Below, piece after piece: positions 1 through 12,035 of a stretch of 64,000 bases of DNA. The notes beneath the pieces were generated by a model. That model was not told where the DNA came from, did no database searches, and worked only from the letters and a program-made list of their open reading frames with translations. Position numbers and translations under genes: made by a program. Position 1 is the stretch's first letter, and each line of letters begins with the position of its first letter. The DNA is from Providencia rettgeri (GTDB taxonomy: Bacteria; Pseudomonadota; Gammaproteobacteria; Enterobacterales; Enterobacteriaceae). The stretch covers positions 1,426,001 through 1,490,000 of the forward strand of contig NZ_CP053896.1 of NCBI RefSeq assembly GCF_013255915.1, written 5' to 3'.

Positions 1-933
1 TGAAAATGACTCAGGAGCAGGGATCGGCTGGTTGATGGCAATCACCTGCCCAGGGTTGGTTCCCCAAGTGACTTGTGGCGCGATGCTACTTGCTTGAATA
101 GTGATGACTTTATCAAATTGTGCATCATCATCCGTTTTTAATGTTTTCCAATAAGCAACCGCATCGTCCCATTGTTGGCCTTTAGGTGCAAATTGGCGAC
201 CTTTCATATAGGCAAAAGTGGTTTCATCCGGTGCGATAATTCCCGCTTTCGCGCCTAATTCAATTGCCATGTTGCATACCGTCATGCGGCCTTCCATGCT
301 TAAGTTTTCTATAGCTTCACCACAAAACTCAACAATATAGCCAGTACCGCCTGCGCTGCCCGTTGTACCGATAATCGCTAAAACGATATCTTTTGCGGTA
401 ATACCTGCTGGAGCTTTGCCTACGACTTCAATTTTCATTGTTTTAGCGCGTGCTTGTTTCAGCGTTTGAGTCGCCATCACGTGCTCAACCTCAGATGTTC
501 CGATACCAAAGGCTAATGAGCCAAATGCACCGTGTGTTGCGGTGTGGGAGTCTCCACATACAATGGTCATACCGGGTAAAGTAATACCTTGCTCAGGCCC
601 CATCACATGGACAATACCTTGGTATGGGTGATTCAAATCATATAAAGTTACGCCAAACTCTTTACAGTTTTTCATCAACTCTTGCATTTGAATACGAGCC
701 ATATCGCCACACGCATTAATATCTTTGGTTTGCGTTGATACGTTGTGATCCATTGTAGCAAAAGTTTTACTTGGTTGATGTAAAGGACGTTTCTTAGTTC
801 TCAAACCATCAAACGCTTGAGGTGATGTCACTTCATGTACCAAATGGCGATCGATATAAATCAAAGGGATTTCATTTTCGACCTCACGGACAACGTGGGC
901 ATCATACAATTTTTGATATAAAGTCTTGGCCAT
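1..933 (-). CDS. leuC: 3-isopropylmalate dehydratase large subunit, partial (C-terminus beyond the left edge)
   Basis: LeuC with LeuD isomerises 2-isopropylmalate to 3-isopropylmalate in leucine synthesis and carries a [4Fe-4S] cluster of the aconitase type. The first 311 residues are visible, beginning [15 protein letters not shown]. The segment [14 protein letters not shown], near residue 128, is typical of the aconitase superfamily. The three cluster cysteines lie further towards the C-terminus and are outside the window. The ATG is one base downstream of the leuB stop, so the two genes are translationally close within one leuABC(D) transcript. Recognised with high confidence from overall similarity to enterobacterial LeuC. 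Confidence 0.97.
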   Translation of the reverse strand, partial: MAKTLYQKLYDAHVVREVENEIPLIYIDRHLVHEVTSPQAFDGLRTKKRPLHQPSKTFATMDHNVSTQTKDINACGDMARIQMQELMKNCKEFGVTLYDLNHPYQGIVHVMGPEQGITLPGMTIVCGDSHTATHGAFGSLAFGIGTSEVEHVMATQTLKQARAKTMKIEVVGKAPAGITAKDIVLAIIGTTGSAGGTGYIVEFCGEAIENLSMEGRMTVCNMAIELGAKAGIIAPDETTFAYMKGRQFAPKGQQWDDAVAYWKTLKTDDDAQFDKVITIQASSIAPQVTWGTNPGQVIAINQPIPAPESFS

Positions 934-934
934 G

Positions 935-3603
<2,669 letters not shown>

Positions 3604-3666
3604 ATTGTGTTCCTCATATCGAATTTTGTTTTTACTGAGTGTTATGTTCTTCCAAAGCCGCAGGCA

Positions 3667-3692
3667 TAAAAAAACCCGCGGTTGCGCGGGTT
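3667..3692 (-). terminator. leu operon transcription attenuator
   Basis: Read on the minus strand, an 8-bp GC-rich stem (plus-strand arms 3673-3680 and 3685-3692, loop gttg) is followed by a run of U (the A-run at 3668-3674). It lies between the leader peptide and leuA, where enterobacterial leu operons carry their attenuator. The leader context makes attenuation by leucyl-tRNA supply the natural reading. Confidence 0.9.
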
Positions 3693-3717
3693 CTTAATGT
3701 TTGTGGACAGTTTGTTT

Positions 3718-3795
3718 CTATTTTTCGTCCATAAGCATACCGCGCAAATTAAATGCGAGTAGTAGTAGGCTTAGTAGGCGAATAGAAAATGTCAT
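3718..3795 (-). CDS. leuL: leu operon leader peptide
   Basis: This 25-codon reading frame encodes [20 protein letters not shown] and then LMDEK before a TAG stop. It contains two consecutive CTA codons, then Ser, then four more consecutive leucine codons (CTA CTA CTA CTC), with leucines also at 17 and 21. A GAGAGA Shine-Dalgarno-like stretch precedes the ATG. Position, leucine run and the terminator just downstream are those of leuL: when charged tRNA-Leu is scarce, a ribosome stalled on the run should favour an antiterminator and let transcription reach leuA. The peptide sequence differs from the E. coli one, as is usual for leaders. Confidence 0.9.
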   Translation of the reverse strand: MTFSIRLLSLLLLAFNLRGMLMDEK

Positions 3796-3836
3796 TGCAA
3801 CCGTCTCTCTTGAGTATCTTAATTAAACTGTATTTA

Positions 3837-3865
3837 TTGATACGTTATCTTAAAGTTAATGTCAA
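3837..3865 (-). promoter_or_regulatory. probable leu operon promoter
   Basis: On the minus strand TTGACA (plus-strand 3860-3865) and TATCAA (3837-3842) are spaced by 17 bases and lie about 42 bases upstream of the leuL ATG. The -35 is a perfect sigma70 match and the -10 matches 4 of 6. Confidence 0.65.
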
Positions 3866-4495
3866 TCATAGATTTTTAGCATATTTTTACTAATCATGAA
3901 TTATGGCTTTTAGTTGGTGGTTGTTGCTATTTTTTTGGTGTAACTCTTCTGTTTTGTCTGGATTTTTATGTAATTATAAGGGTAAAATTCTTTAATCAGG
4001 CATTGTCTAAGTATTGGTTTGGTTTAATGTGTTGAATTTTATAATGTTTTTCTATTTTCCTATGAGTTAAAGTTCAACGCAAGGAATGAATCACCTACAC
4101 CAATGCTTTTTAATTAAGTTAATTATCTAATAAATGAGTATTTAAAAAATAATCTGATAATGAGGATATTTATTGATTCTAAATACGATTTATTATGATT
4201 TCTTGCAAAAATTGCTTTATTATTTTTACGGTGAGTGATTGCAAGTCTAATTAGTAGTTATCACTCATTATTTTGATGAATATTTACGTTTTATGATGAT
4301 ATTTATACTGCAAGTTTAATTAATAGGTTAAGTAATATAAACGTCGTTTTAATAAATGCAGGGAAAGCGAAATAGCTTATTATCTATAAGTTGTTTTAAG
4401 AATAATATTTAATGAATTTATATATTCGTCGGTTTCTTTAGATGAATGACTCTTTTCGTTAATGAAAAATGATAAATATATTAGTGGAGTAAAAA
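3866..4495. other. AT-rich intergenic region between leuL and leuO
   Basis: About 630 bases without a credible reading frame. The DNA is very rich in A and T tracts, as expected for the H-NS/LeuO-controlled divergent region between leuABCD and leuO in enterobacteria. The leuO Shine-Dalgarno (ggag, about 4483) is at its right end. I see no other discrete element here. Confidence 0.5.
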
Positions 4496-5464
4496 ATGAC
4501 TGATTTTGATACAATTTCAACAGCTAAAAAAGATAGTAGCGATATTCATTTACGTAATGTTGATCTTAACCTATTAACGGTTTTTGACGTGGTTATGCAG
4601 ATGCAAAACGTGACAAAAGCTGCGCAAGTTCTAGGGATGTCTCAGCCTGCAGTAAGTAATGCAGTTTCACGTTTAAAATCAATGTTTAATGACGAGTTAT
4701 TTGTGCGGTATGGGCGTGGTATTCAGCCGACATCGCGTGCTAAACAATTATTTGGGCCTATTAGGCAAGCATTACAATTAGTTCATAATGAATTACCTAG
4801 CGCAGGTTTTAACCCACAAAATAGTGATCGGGTATTTAATTTATCTATCTGTTCACCGTTAGATATTCGCCTAGCTGCTATTATTGTCGAAAAATTTAAG
4901 GTAGTTTCGCCTAATATTAATATAATCATTCATTCTTTTATGGGTGATAAAATTGCTCATCAATTAAAATACCAAGAAATGGATTTCTTCCTTGGCTATA
5001 ATCAATTAGAAAAGACGGAATTTCAACATCAGGTTTTATTTGATGACGAATTGGTATTAGTGGTGGCAAATCATCATCCACGTATTGGTAATTCAATTTC
5101 TGAAACTGAACTAAATAATGAACGCCACGCTATTATGTCAATGGATAACATGGGGTCATTTAGTAAACCTTATTATAATAATACTGAGTTATCGCATACG
5201 GTTAGTTATCAAGGGACTGACTTAAATAGTGTATTGAGTATTGTTGCTCAAACTGATCTCGTGGCTATTGTGCCAAAATGGTTAGTTAATCATCACGTTG
5301 GGCAACTTAAATTACGTACGTTAACGTTACCTTGGCTTAAGGATACACTGCCTTGTTACTTAACTTGGCATGAATCAACGGTTAGGGATAAAGGCCATCA
5401 ATGGATGAAGTCTCAATTCAATCAATTGATTGAGGAACTCTCTGAACAGCCTGTTGCGGCATAA
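4496..5464 (+). CDS. leuO: LysR-family global regulator LeuO
   Basis: LeuO is a LysR-type regulator that antagonises H-NS silencing and controls stress, virulence and CRISPR/cas genes in enterobacteria. The 322-residue protein has an N-terminal winged helix-turn-helix (about residues 22-80: DLNLLTVFDVV, then MSQPAVSNAVSRLK) and a LysR effector-binding domain after about residue 110. The start is supported by ggag 10 bases upstream. It sits divergently from the leu operon, as in E. coli. The N-terminal 20 residues before the helix-turn-helix are a LeuO hallmark. Confidence 0.95.
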   Translation: MTDFDTISTAKKDSSDIHLRNVDLNLLTVFDVVMQMQNVTKAAQVLGMSQPAVSNAVSRLKSMFNDELFVRYGRGIQPTSRAKQLFGPIRQALQLVHNELPSAGFNPQNSDRVFNLSICSPLDIRLAAIIVEKFKVVSPNINIIIHSFMGDKIAHQLKYQEMDFFLGYNQLEKTEFQHQVLFDDELVLVVANHHPRIGNSISETELNNERHAIMSMDNMGSFSKPYYNNTELSHTVSYQGTDLNSVLSIVAQTDLVAIVPKWLVNHHVGQLKLRTLTLPWLKDTLPCYLTWHESTVRDKGHQWMKSQFNQLIEELSEQPVAA

Positions 5465-5481
5465 CACGCCTATTTAAAATA

Positions 5482-5583
5482 TTAGAGGTTGTAGGCTATC
5501 TCGAACTGATGAGAAAGAAATAGCTCATTTTGTTAAGGGACAATAACAAATGAAATTGTCCCTTAAGGCCAACAACCTCTATA
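5482..5583 (+). other. inverted-repeat element with three nested stems downstream of leuO
   Basis: Terminal arms 5484-5492 (agaggttgt) and 5572-5580 (acaacctct) are exact complements, and the match continues imperfectly inwards. Inside are two hairpins: ATGAG/CTCAT at 5509-5513 and 5524-5528, and a perfect 12-bp stem at 5533-5544 and 5555-5566. The result is a three-way junction about 100 bases long. No U-run follows, so it is not a plain terminator. It could be a structured 3' UTR or small RNA, or a small repeat element with inverted ends. The remaining sequence up to the next gene (5584-5837) shows nothing I can name. Confidence 0.45.
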
Positions 5584-5837
5584 TTTCTGCAAACGTGCTT
5601 ATAACAAAATATACATGCCAACAAGCTGATTAACTCATTATCGTAGGTGCTATGGTGAGTTTTGTAGCAGACATAACATTTGCAAAAAATTTACATATAA
5701 ATGCTTTTCACGCATCTCTTTAGTCGATACACTGCGAATATTCAGCTAACACTTGTAAGCTGAAATAATAAGAATGGTTAAGTGCTTGTGAATGTGCCGA
5801 GTAGCTTATATCGATAATGACTTATAGGGAATAAACT

Positions 5838-7649
5838 TTGATTACTGAAAATCTATATCCATACCACTTGGTTAATCGCTTACGTAGCAGGGTTACTGCA
5901 CAAGAATCAGCGAACCGGATAGCTTTCAGTCAATGGGATAACGGGCAACGTAGCTCATTAACGTGGGGGGAGGTTGGCGATCGCACTTCAGCAATTTCTC
6001 GACACCTCTTAGCATTAAACGTTATCGCACAAGAAAATATTGGGTTATTTGCCCACAACAGTATGAATTGGTCATTAGTGGATTTTGCCGCGTTACAAAT
6101 TAGGGCGGTCACGGTGCCACTTTATGCGACTAGCAGTGTCGAGCAAGCTGCGTATATTATTAACGACGCAAATATTAAAGTGTTATTTGTTGGGGAAGAG
6201 GCGCAATATCAAGTTGCATGCCAGTTACCCGCTCTTTGCCCTCAATTAACCACGATTGTTGTGATGAATGACAATGTTAAGTTGGCTGATATTTCAATCA
6301 ATACCATGCATTTATCCACGTTTATGGCGCAATCACAAACCGCATACCAAGCAGAACTGGATGAACGCATCGCTGCGCATAATCTCAGTGATTTATTTAC
6401 CATCATCTATACATCAGGTACTACCGGAGAACCCAAAGGCGTTATGTTGGATTACTACAACATGGCTGCGCAGCTGTATCTCCATGACGAACGATTACAA
6501 CTCACCGCTGATGATGTTTCTTTAAGTTTTTTACCACTTTCACATGTTTTTGAACGTGCGTGGAGCTTTTACGTTATGCACGTTGGAGCACTAAACGTTT
6601 ATTTAACGGATACCAATCAGGTTCGGGAAGCATTAGCTGAGGTAAAACCGACAGTAATGTGTGCGGTTCCACGTTTTTATGAAAAAGTTTATTCAGCAAT
6701 ACACAGTAAAGTGGCAAAAGCACCTTTAGTACGTAGGGCACTATTTCGCTGTGCATTATCCCTTGGCAGAAGCCGAGTGAAAGCCTTAGCAAAAGGCCGC
6801 AAACCCTCTTTTATTAACCGCGCTATTTTCCCGATGGTCGACAAACTGGTCCTCAATAAAATTCGTGAAGGGTTAGGGGGGCGAATTCGGTTCATGCCAG
6901 CTGCAGGTGCCCGTCTTGATGACGATGTGATTGCATTTTTCCTTTCTGCAGGGGTAAACATTAAATACGGCTATGGTATGTCAGAAACCTGTGCCACGGT
7001 ATCTTGCTGGGAAGAAGGGAAATACCCATTAGGCTCGATTGGTACACCACTATCTTCTGTTTCAGTGCGTATTGGTAAAGACGATGAAATACAAGTAAAA
7101 GGGCCGGTGGTTATGAAAGGCTATTACAACCGCCCGATTGAAACCTTAGATACATTTACAGCGGATGGCTGGTTAAAAACAGGTGATGCAGGGAAAATTG
7201 ACGAACAAGGTAATTTATATATTACAGATAGACTAAAAGATTTAATGAAAACGTCTAATGGAAAATATATTGCACCGCAGATGATTGAAGGCGTATTAGG
7301 GCAAGACAAGTTTATTGAACACATCGCAGTCATTGCCGATGCTCGTAAGTTTGTTTCAGCGCTTATTGTGCCTTGCTATGACAGCTTAGAAGAATATGCC
7401 CATTCAATAAACCTGAAATATCGAGATCGTTTAGAACTCTTAAAAGACTCGAATATTGTGGCATTATTCGAAAGTCGCTTAAAAGATTTACAAAAGAATA
7501 TCGAAAATTTCCATCAAGTTAAGCGTTTTACATTGCTACCAACCACATTTTCAATGGAAAAAGGTGAATTAACGCCGACTTTAAAGCTACGTCGTAAAAT
7601 CATTTCTGAGCGCTATCAATTAGAAATTGAATCGATGTACAAAGAATGA
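5838..7649 (+). CDS. AMP-dependent long-chain acyl-CoA synthetase-like protein
   Basis: Member of the adenylate-forming (ANL) family, closest in pattern to FAA1-type long-chain fatty acid-CoA ligases, which activate carboxylic acids through an acyl-adenylate. The P-loop motif YTSGTTGEPKG is at residues 191-201, the A5-type YGYGMSETCA is near 377, and the TGD...ITDRLKDLMKTSNGKYI hinge region runs from about 453. The 603 residues match the family. The start codon is TTG at 5838, with AGGGA at 5826-5830; no in-frame ATG occurs before residue 77, so the TTG start is well supported. The gene is monocistronic, closed by a hairpin at 7666. Its substrate cannot be told from sequence. In E. coli K-12 leuO and ilvI are adjacent, so this gene is an extra one here. 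Confidence 0.88.
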   Translation: MITENLYPYHLVNRLRSRVTAQESANRIAFSQWDNGQRSSLTWGEVGDRTSAISRHLLALNVIAQENIGLFAHNSMNWSLVDFAALQIRAVTVPLYATSSVEQAAYIINDANIKVLFVGEEAQYQVACQLPALCPQLTTIVVMNDNVKLADISINTMHLSTFMAQSQTAYQAELDERIAAHNLSDLFTIIYTSGTTGEPKGVMLDYYNMAAQLYLHDERLQLTADDVSLSFLPLSHVFERAWSFYVMHVGALNVYLTDTNQVREALAEVKPTVMCAVPRFYEKVYSAIHSKVAKAPLVRRALFRCALSLGRSRVKALAKGRKPSFINRAIFPMVDKLVLNKIREGLGGRIRFMPAAGARLDDDVIAFFLSAGVNIKYGYGMSETCATVSCWEEGKYPLGSIGTPLSSVSVRIGKDDEIQVKGPVVMKGYYNRPIETLDTFTADGWLKTGDAGKIDEQGNLYITDRLKDLMKTSNGKYIAPQMIEGVLGQDKFIEHIAVIADARKFVSALIVPCYDSLEEYAHSINLKYRDRLELLKDSNIVALFESRLKDLQKNIENFHQVKRFTLLPTTFSMEKGELTPTLKLRRKIISERYQLEIESMYKE

Positions 7650-7665
7650 TTTACCATTTAATTAT

Positions 7666-7705
7666 CTGGCTTACCTGTATTATAGGTAAGTCAGGTCTTG
7701 TTTTT
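7666..7705 (+). terminator. rho-independent terminator of the acyl-CoA ligase gene
   Basis: An 11-bp stem (7666-7676 with 7684-7694, one GU pair) 16 bases after the stop codon is followed by gtcttgttttt. Confidence 0.75.
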
Positions 7706-8020
7706 GTTCTGTTCTTATTTATTCATTCAAATAATAGCTCAATATTAAAAATTGTAACGGTTCCAACTAATTAAAGTTGCACTGTTTTTTCATTCATGCC
7801 AGTCATTTTTCCTTCTATTATTTTCATACGCAGTCAATTTATCTATCAAATTCCCATGTTCAAGATGATGTGAAAGTTTCGTGATCCTTGCACTGAAATG
7901 GTGTTTGCTTCGTTTCAGCCGGAGAGATATGTTAATAGTACGAATTTCACTATTTAAATGATAAAAATAAAGAGGTAGAGCATACCTCTTCACTTGCAAA
8001 TAATGTCTGGGGGCAAACTC
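7706..8020 (+). other. ilvI upstream regulatory region
   Basis: About 315 bases before ilvI with no credible gene; reading frames crossing it on the minus strand are shadows of ilvI. In E. coli the equivalent region binds Lrp at several sites. The sequence here is AT-rich and compatible with that, but I cannot identify individual Lrp sites by eye. ggggg at 8009-8013 is the ilvI ribosome binding site. Confidence 0.4.
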
Positions 8021-9748
8021 ATGGAGATGTTGTCGGGAGCGGAAATGGTCGTCAAATCGTTGATTGACCAAGGAGTAAAGCACGTGTTTGGTTATCCAGG
8101 CGGTGCCGTATTGGATATTTATGATGCACTTCATACTGTTGGCGGGGTAGAACACATATTAGTGCGTCATGAACAGGCTGCGGTGCATATGGCTGATGGT
8201 TATGCACGTTCAACAGGAGATGTTGGGGTCGTGTTAGTGACATCGGGGCCAGGGGCAACGAATGCGATTACGGGTATTGCGACAGCTTATATGGATTCAG
8301 TACCGATGGTGGTGTTATCGGGGCAGGTTGCCAGTTCGCTAATTGGTAATGATGCGTTTCAAGAATGCGACATGGTTGGGATTTCAAGGCCAATAGTAAA
8401 GCACAGTTTTTTAATTAAAAGCGCAGAAGAAATTCCTGAAACCATCAAGAAAGCTTTTTATATTGCGGCAAGTGGGCGTCCTGGGCCTGTAGTTATTGAT
8501 TTCCCTAAAGACACCGTTAACCCTGCCTTGAAGTTTGCTTATCGTTATCCAGAAAATGTTTCTTTGCGTTCTTATAACCCAACGCTGCAAGGCCACAAAG
8601 GTCAAATCAAAAAAGCGTTAACTAAATTGGTTTCGGCAAAAAAACCGGTTTTTTATATTGGCGGGGGAGCGATTAACGCGAATTGCTCTGCTGAACTTAT
8701 TGAGTTGGCAGAAAAACTACAATTACCAGTAGTATCAACCTTAATGGGGTTAGGAGCTTTCCCAGAAACTCACAAGCAGTCTGTCGGGATGCTTGGAATG
8801 CATGGAACCTATGAAGCTAATAAGGTTATGCATAACTCAGATGTGATTTTTGCTGTTGGTGTTCGTTTTGATGATAGAACAACGAACAACTTAGAAAAAT
8901 ACTGCCCAAATGCGACTGTTATCCAAATTGATGTTGACCCAACGTCTATCTCAAAAACGGTTAATGCGGACATCCCAATCGTGGGTGATGCGAAACTTAC
9001 ATTAAAGCAAATGTTAGGTCAGTTAGACCAGGCTTCAGCAAAACAAGATAACCAAGCGCTCACTGCATGGTGGAAAGAAATTGAACAGTGGCGTAGTAAA
9101 CAATGTTTACGTTACGAAACCAGCCCAACAAAAGTTAAGCCACAACAAGCTATTGAAATGATTTACCGTTTAACGAAAGGTGAAGCGTATGTGACATCTG
9201 ACGTCGGGCAGCACCAAATGTTTGCCGCATTATATTATCCCTTTGATAAACCTCGTCATTGGATAAATTCTGGAGGTCTTGGCACGATGGGCTTTGGTTT
9301 ACCTGCTGCATTAGGGGTGAAATTAGCGCATCCAAAATCGACAGTTGTTTGTGTGACCGGGGACGGCAGTATCCAAATGAACATTCAGGAGCTTTCAACA
9401 GCCCTGCAATATGGTTTACCGGTTTTAGTACTCAACTTAAACAATGGTTTCTTAGGCATGGTAAAACAATGGCAAGATATGATTTATCAAGGCCGCCATT
9501 CGCAATCTTACATGCAATCATTGCCTGATTTCATCAAGTTAGCGCAAGCTTATGGCCACGTTGGTATTTCGATAACAACACCTGATGAGCTGGAAGAAAA
9601 ACTAAAACAAGCCCTTGTTGAAGTAAATGAAAATCAGCGATTAGTCTTCGTTGACGTAAATATTGATGAAACTGAGCACGTTTATCCAATGCAGATCCGT
9701 GGCGGCGCAATGGATGAAATGTGGTTGAGCAAAACAGAGAGGACCTGA
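8021..9748 (+). CDS. ilvI: acetolactate synthase III large (catalytic) subunit
   Basis: IlvI makes 2-acetolactate or 2-aceto-2-hydroxybutyrate from pyruvate using thiamine diphosphate (ThDP), the first common step of valine, leucine and isoleucine synthesis. I chose the ATG at 8021 ([11 protein letters not shown]), which matches the conserved family start and has a GGGGG site 7 bases upstream; an in-frame upstream start would add 9 unconserved residues. The protein has 575 residues. [15 protein letters not shown], near residue 47, contains the ThDP-activating glutamate, and [12 protein letters not shown], near residue 447, is the ThDP/Mg2+ motif. ilvH begins 2 bases after the stop. Confidence 0.97.
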   Translation: MEMLSGAEMVVKSLIDQGVKHVFGYPGGAVLDIYDALHTVGGVEHILVRHEQAAVHMADGYARSTGDVGVVLVTSGPGATNAITGIATAYMDSVPMVVLSGQVASSLIGNDAFQECDMVGISRPIVKHSFLIKSAEEIPETIKKAFYIAASGRPGPVVIDFPKDTVNPALKFAYRYPENVSLRSYNPTLQGHKGQIKKALTKLVSAKKPVFYIGGGAINANCSAELIELAEKLQLPVVSTLMGLGAFPETHKQSVGMLGMHGTYEANKVMHNSDVIFAVGVRFDDRTTNNLEKYCPNATVIQIDVDPTSISKTVNADIPIVGDAKLTLKQMLGQLDQASAKQDNQALTAWWKEIEQWRSKQCLRYETSPTKVKPQQAIEMIYRLTKGEAYVTSDVGQHQMFAALYYPFDKPRHWINSGGLGTMGFGLPAALGVKLAHPKSTVVCVTGDGSIQMNIQELSTALQYGLPVLVLNLNNGFLGMVKQWQDMIYQGRHSQSYMQSLPDFIKLAQAYGHVGISITTPDELEEKLKQALVEVNENQRLVFVDVNIDETEHVYPMQIRGGAMDEMWLSKTERT

Positions 9749-9750
9749 TC

Positions 9751-10242
9751 ATGCGTCGTATTTTATCCGTTTTATTAGAAAATGAATCAGGTGCTTTGTC
9801 CCGTGTCATAGGTCTGTTCTCTCAGCGTGGTTATAATATTGAAAGTTTGACCGTGGCGCCAACGGACGATCCAACATTGTCACGTATGACTATCCAAACT
9901 AAAGGGGATGCAAAAGTTCTTGAGCAAATTGAGAAACAATTGCATAAATTGGTTGATGTGCTGCGTGTCAGTGAGCTGACGGCGTCAGCACATATTGAAC
10001 GTGAAATCATGTTAGTGAAGCTACAGGCCTCTGGATATGGGCGTGATGAAGTGAAGCGCTGTGCGGATATTTTCCGTGGACAAATTGTTGATGTAACCCC
10101 AACGCTTTATACCGTTCAGCTAGCGGGAACAAGCGAAAAACTGGATGCTTTTATCGAATCAGTGCGTGGTGTTGCTGAAATTGTTGAAGTTGTACGCTCA
10201 GGGATTGTCGGAGTTTCACGCGGTGATAAAATTATGCGATGA
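9751..10242 (+). CDS. ilvH: acetolactate synthase III small (regulatory) subunit
   Basis: IlvH activates IlvI and confers valine feedback inhibition. The start is the ATG at 9751 ([19 protein letters not shown]), giving 163 residues, the E. coli length. A longer frame from a GTG at 9721 would overlap ilvI and lacks conservation. The ACT domain covers about residues 2-78 ([20 protein letters not shown]), followed by the conserved C-terminal domain. The gene is co-transcribed with ilvI; the Shine-Dalgarno gagagga lies inside the ilvI end. Confidence 0.97.
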   Translation: MRRILSVLLENESGALSRVIGLFSQRGYNIESLTVAPTDDPTLSRMTIQTKGDAKVLEQIEKQLHKLVDVLRVSELTASAHIEREIMLVKLQASGYGRDEVKRCADIFRGQIVDVTPTLYTVQLAGTSEKLDAFIESVRGVAEIVEVVRSGIVGVSRGDKIMR

Positions 10243-10280
10243 AAAATTTATCTTCCGAAGGTAGAATAATCGCGTTTAAG

Positions 10281-10299
10281 GCCCCGAATGATTCGGGGC
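10281..10299 (+). terminator. hairpin between ilvH and cra
   Basis: A perfect 8-bp GC-rich stem (10281-10288 with 10292-10299, loop tga) lies 38 bases after ilvH. Only a weak U-run follows (tattcc), so termination may be partial. Confidence 0.5.
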
Positions 10300-10326
10300 T
10301 ATTCCCAAAATTGTAAAGAGGTTAAC

Positions 10327-11337
10327 GTGAAACTGGATGAGATAGCCCGTCTAGCGGGTGTTTCCCGCACAACGGCTAGTTATGTGATCAACGGCAAGGC
10401 CAAGCAGTATCGAGTCAGCGATAAAACTGTAGAAAAAGTGATGGCAGTCGTCAGAGAGCACAATTACCATCCAAATGCAGTTGCTGCGGGGCTACGAGCA
10501 GGGCGTACCCGTTCTATAGGGTTAGTGATCCCAGACTTGGAAAATACCAGCTATACCCGTATAGCAAATTACCTTGAAAGGCAGGCGCGTCAACGTGGTT
10601 ATCAACTACTAATAGCATGCTCAGAAGACCAACCTGACAATGAAATTCGTTGTGTTGAGCACCTTTTGCAACGACAAGTTGACGCCATTATTGTTTCGAC
10701 AGCTTTACCGCCGGAACACCCGTTTTATCAGCGTTGGGCGAACCGTTCTTTACCGATTATCGCACTTGATAGAGCCCTTGAAAAAGAGCATTTTATTAGT
10801 GTCGTTGGTGATGACCAAGAAGATGCTTTCATGATTTCAGCAGAACTACGCAAGTTTAATGCTGAATCCGTATTGTATTTGGGGGCGTTACCTGAGCTGT
10901 CTGTCAGCTATTTACGCGAGCAAGGTTTCCGTAAAGCATGGAATGAAGACCCGCGCAAGATTGATTATCTGTATGCAAATAGCTATGAACGCGATTCAGC
11001 AGCAGAGGTTTTTGCACATTGGCTTGATAGCGGTAACGAGATGCCTGACGCGTTATTTACAACATCATTTTCCTTACTACAAGGTGTATTAGATGTTGCG
11101 TTGAAACGTAGTGGTCGTTTACCTGAGCACATGGTCATTGCCACATTTGGTGATAATGAGTTATTAGATTTTCTCGAGTGCCCAGTGCTTTCCCTTGCAC
11201 AACGCCATAGGGATATCGCTGAACGTATTTTAGAATTAGTACTTGCCAGCCTTGATGAAAAGCAAAAACCAGAACCTGGTATTACTCGTATTCGCCGTGA
11301 TTTATGCCGTCGTGGAAGTTTAGGTCGTAAGCAGTAG
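10327..11337 (+). CDS. cra: catabolite repressor/activator Cra (FruR)
   Basis: Cra is a LacI-family regulator that responds to fructose 1-phosphate or fructose 1,6-bisphosphate and balances glycolysis and gluconeogenesis. The start is the GTG at 10327 ([20 protein letters not shown]), preceded by aaagagg with a 5-base spacer; E. coli cra also uses GTG. The protein has 336 residues: a LacI helix-turn-helix in the first 25, a hinge to about 60, then a periplasmic-binding-protein-like core ([18 protein letters not shown] near residue 66). The terminator at 11420 follows. The gene sits between ilvIH and mraZ as in E. coli. Confidence 0.97.
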   Translation: MKLDEIARLAGVSRTTASYVINGKAKQYRVSDKTVEKVMAVVREHNYHPNAVAAGLRAGRTRSIGLVIPDLENTSYTRIANYLERQARQRGYQLLIACSEDQPDNEIRCVEHLLQRQVDAIIVSTALPPEHPFYQRWANRSLPIIALDRALEKEHFISVVGDDQEDAFMISAELRKFNAESVLYLGALPELSVSYLREQGFRKAWNEDPRKIDYLYANSYERDSAAEVFAHWLDSGNEMPDALFTTSFSLLQGVLDVALKRSGRLPEHMVIATFGDNELLDFLECPVLSLAQRHRDIAERILELVLASLDEKQKPEPGITRIRRDLCRRGSLGRKQ

Positions 11338-11419
11338 TAAAATAGACTTAACTTTAATCGAACAGTGAATATTTACACGATAATGAGTGATGTTGGTCAC
11401 AATAATGAGTAATATAACG

Positions 11420-11447
11420 GCCCCTATCTTGTAGGGGCTTTTTTTTT
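11420..11447 (+). terminator. rho-independent terminator of cra
   Basis: gcccct (11420-11425) pairs with aggggc (11433-11438), followed by nine T (11439-11447). Confidence 0.9.
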
Positions 11448-11943
11448 ATAAGCTAAAAGTAGGTAAATATTTAACTTTAGGATTTATCTTAAGATATTTA
11501 TTGCTGATTTTAAAATGAAAGCTAAATCGGATGATTAAATTAATATAAATTTATTGTAGATGTATTACTGATTTGTGCGATAAATATTTAAAATTAAATA
11601 CTGTTTATTAAAACAGTTATTTATTATGTTGATATTTAATGGTTTTATTTTTCTTTCGGGGTGTTTTTACCATTATTAGATATTAATGATTATTTGGGGA
11701 CTCAATAAAAGTAAATAACTGGTACAAGATATACTGATTAAAAATGAGACTTAAGTTGAATTTATAATGATTTGTATGATTTTGCAGCAATCTAGAGTGA
11801 TCTCGCTTATTTAAGTTGCACTTTATAAAATATATTAATTATATCAACTTGTTATTTCGCATTTTCTTTCCAAGTCATATTTTACCTACCCTTATTTTTT
11901 CTGAATTGTTCTGTAAATAAAGCTAAAGCTGAGTGCGACTGGC
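11448..11943. other. AT-rich gap between cra and the mraZ promoter
   Basis: About 500 bases with no reading frame of note, no RNA gene and no repeat that I can identify. The base composition is strongly AT-biased. Confidence 0.4.
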
Positions 11944-11973
11944 TTGACAACGTTTTCATACCATTCGTAAACT
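11944..11973 (+). promoter_or_regulatory. probable mraZ (Pmra) promoter
   Basis: A perfect -35 TTGACA is at 11944-11949. A -10 candidate taaact at 11968-11973 has an 18-base spacer and 4 of 6 matches. It lies just upstream of the MraZ boxes, the same arrangement as the E. coli promoter that drives the whole dcw cluster. Confidence 0.65.
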
Positions 11974-11980
11974 TTATATG

Positions 11981-12005
11981 TGGTGAATTGTGGGGTAAAG
12001 TGGGT
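11981..12005 (+). promoter_or_regulatory. MraZ operator, three direct repeats
   Basis: TGGTG at 11981, TGGGG at 11991 and TGGGT at 12001 recur with an exact 10-base period. MraZ is known to bind TGGGN repeats separated by 5 bases upstream of its own gene, so this is a clear autoregulatory operator. The first repeat is degenerate. Confidence 0.85.
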
Positions 12006-12035
12006 GGCTTGGAAATAAAAGGGGTTTAATCGGGT

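Noticed and set aside
7790-8155. A 121-codon minus-strand frame across the ilvI start
   Set aside because: It overlaps the conserved ilvI N-terminus and its promoter region and shows no family resemblance; it is a shadow frame.
10281-10299. Regulatory attenuator for cra
   Set aside because: No leader peptide precedes it and the stem follows ilvH directly; a partial ilvIH terminator is the simpler explanation.
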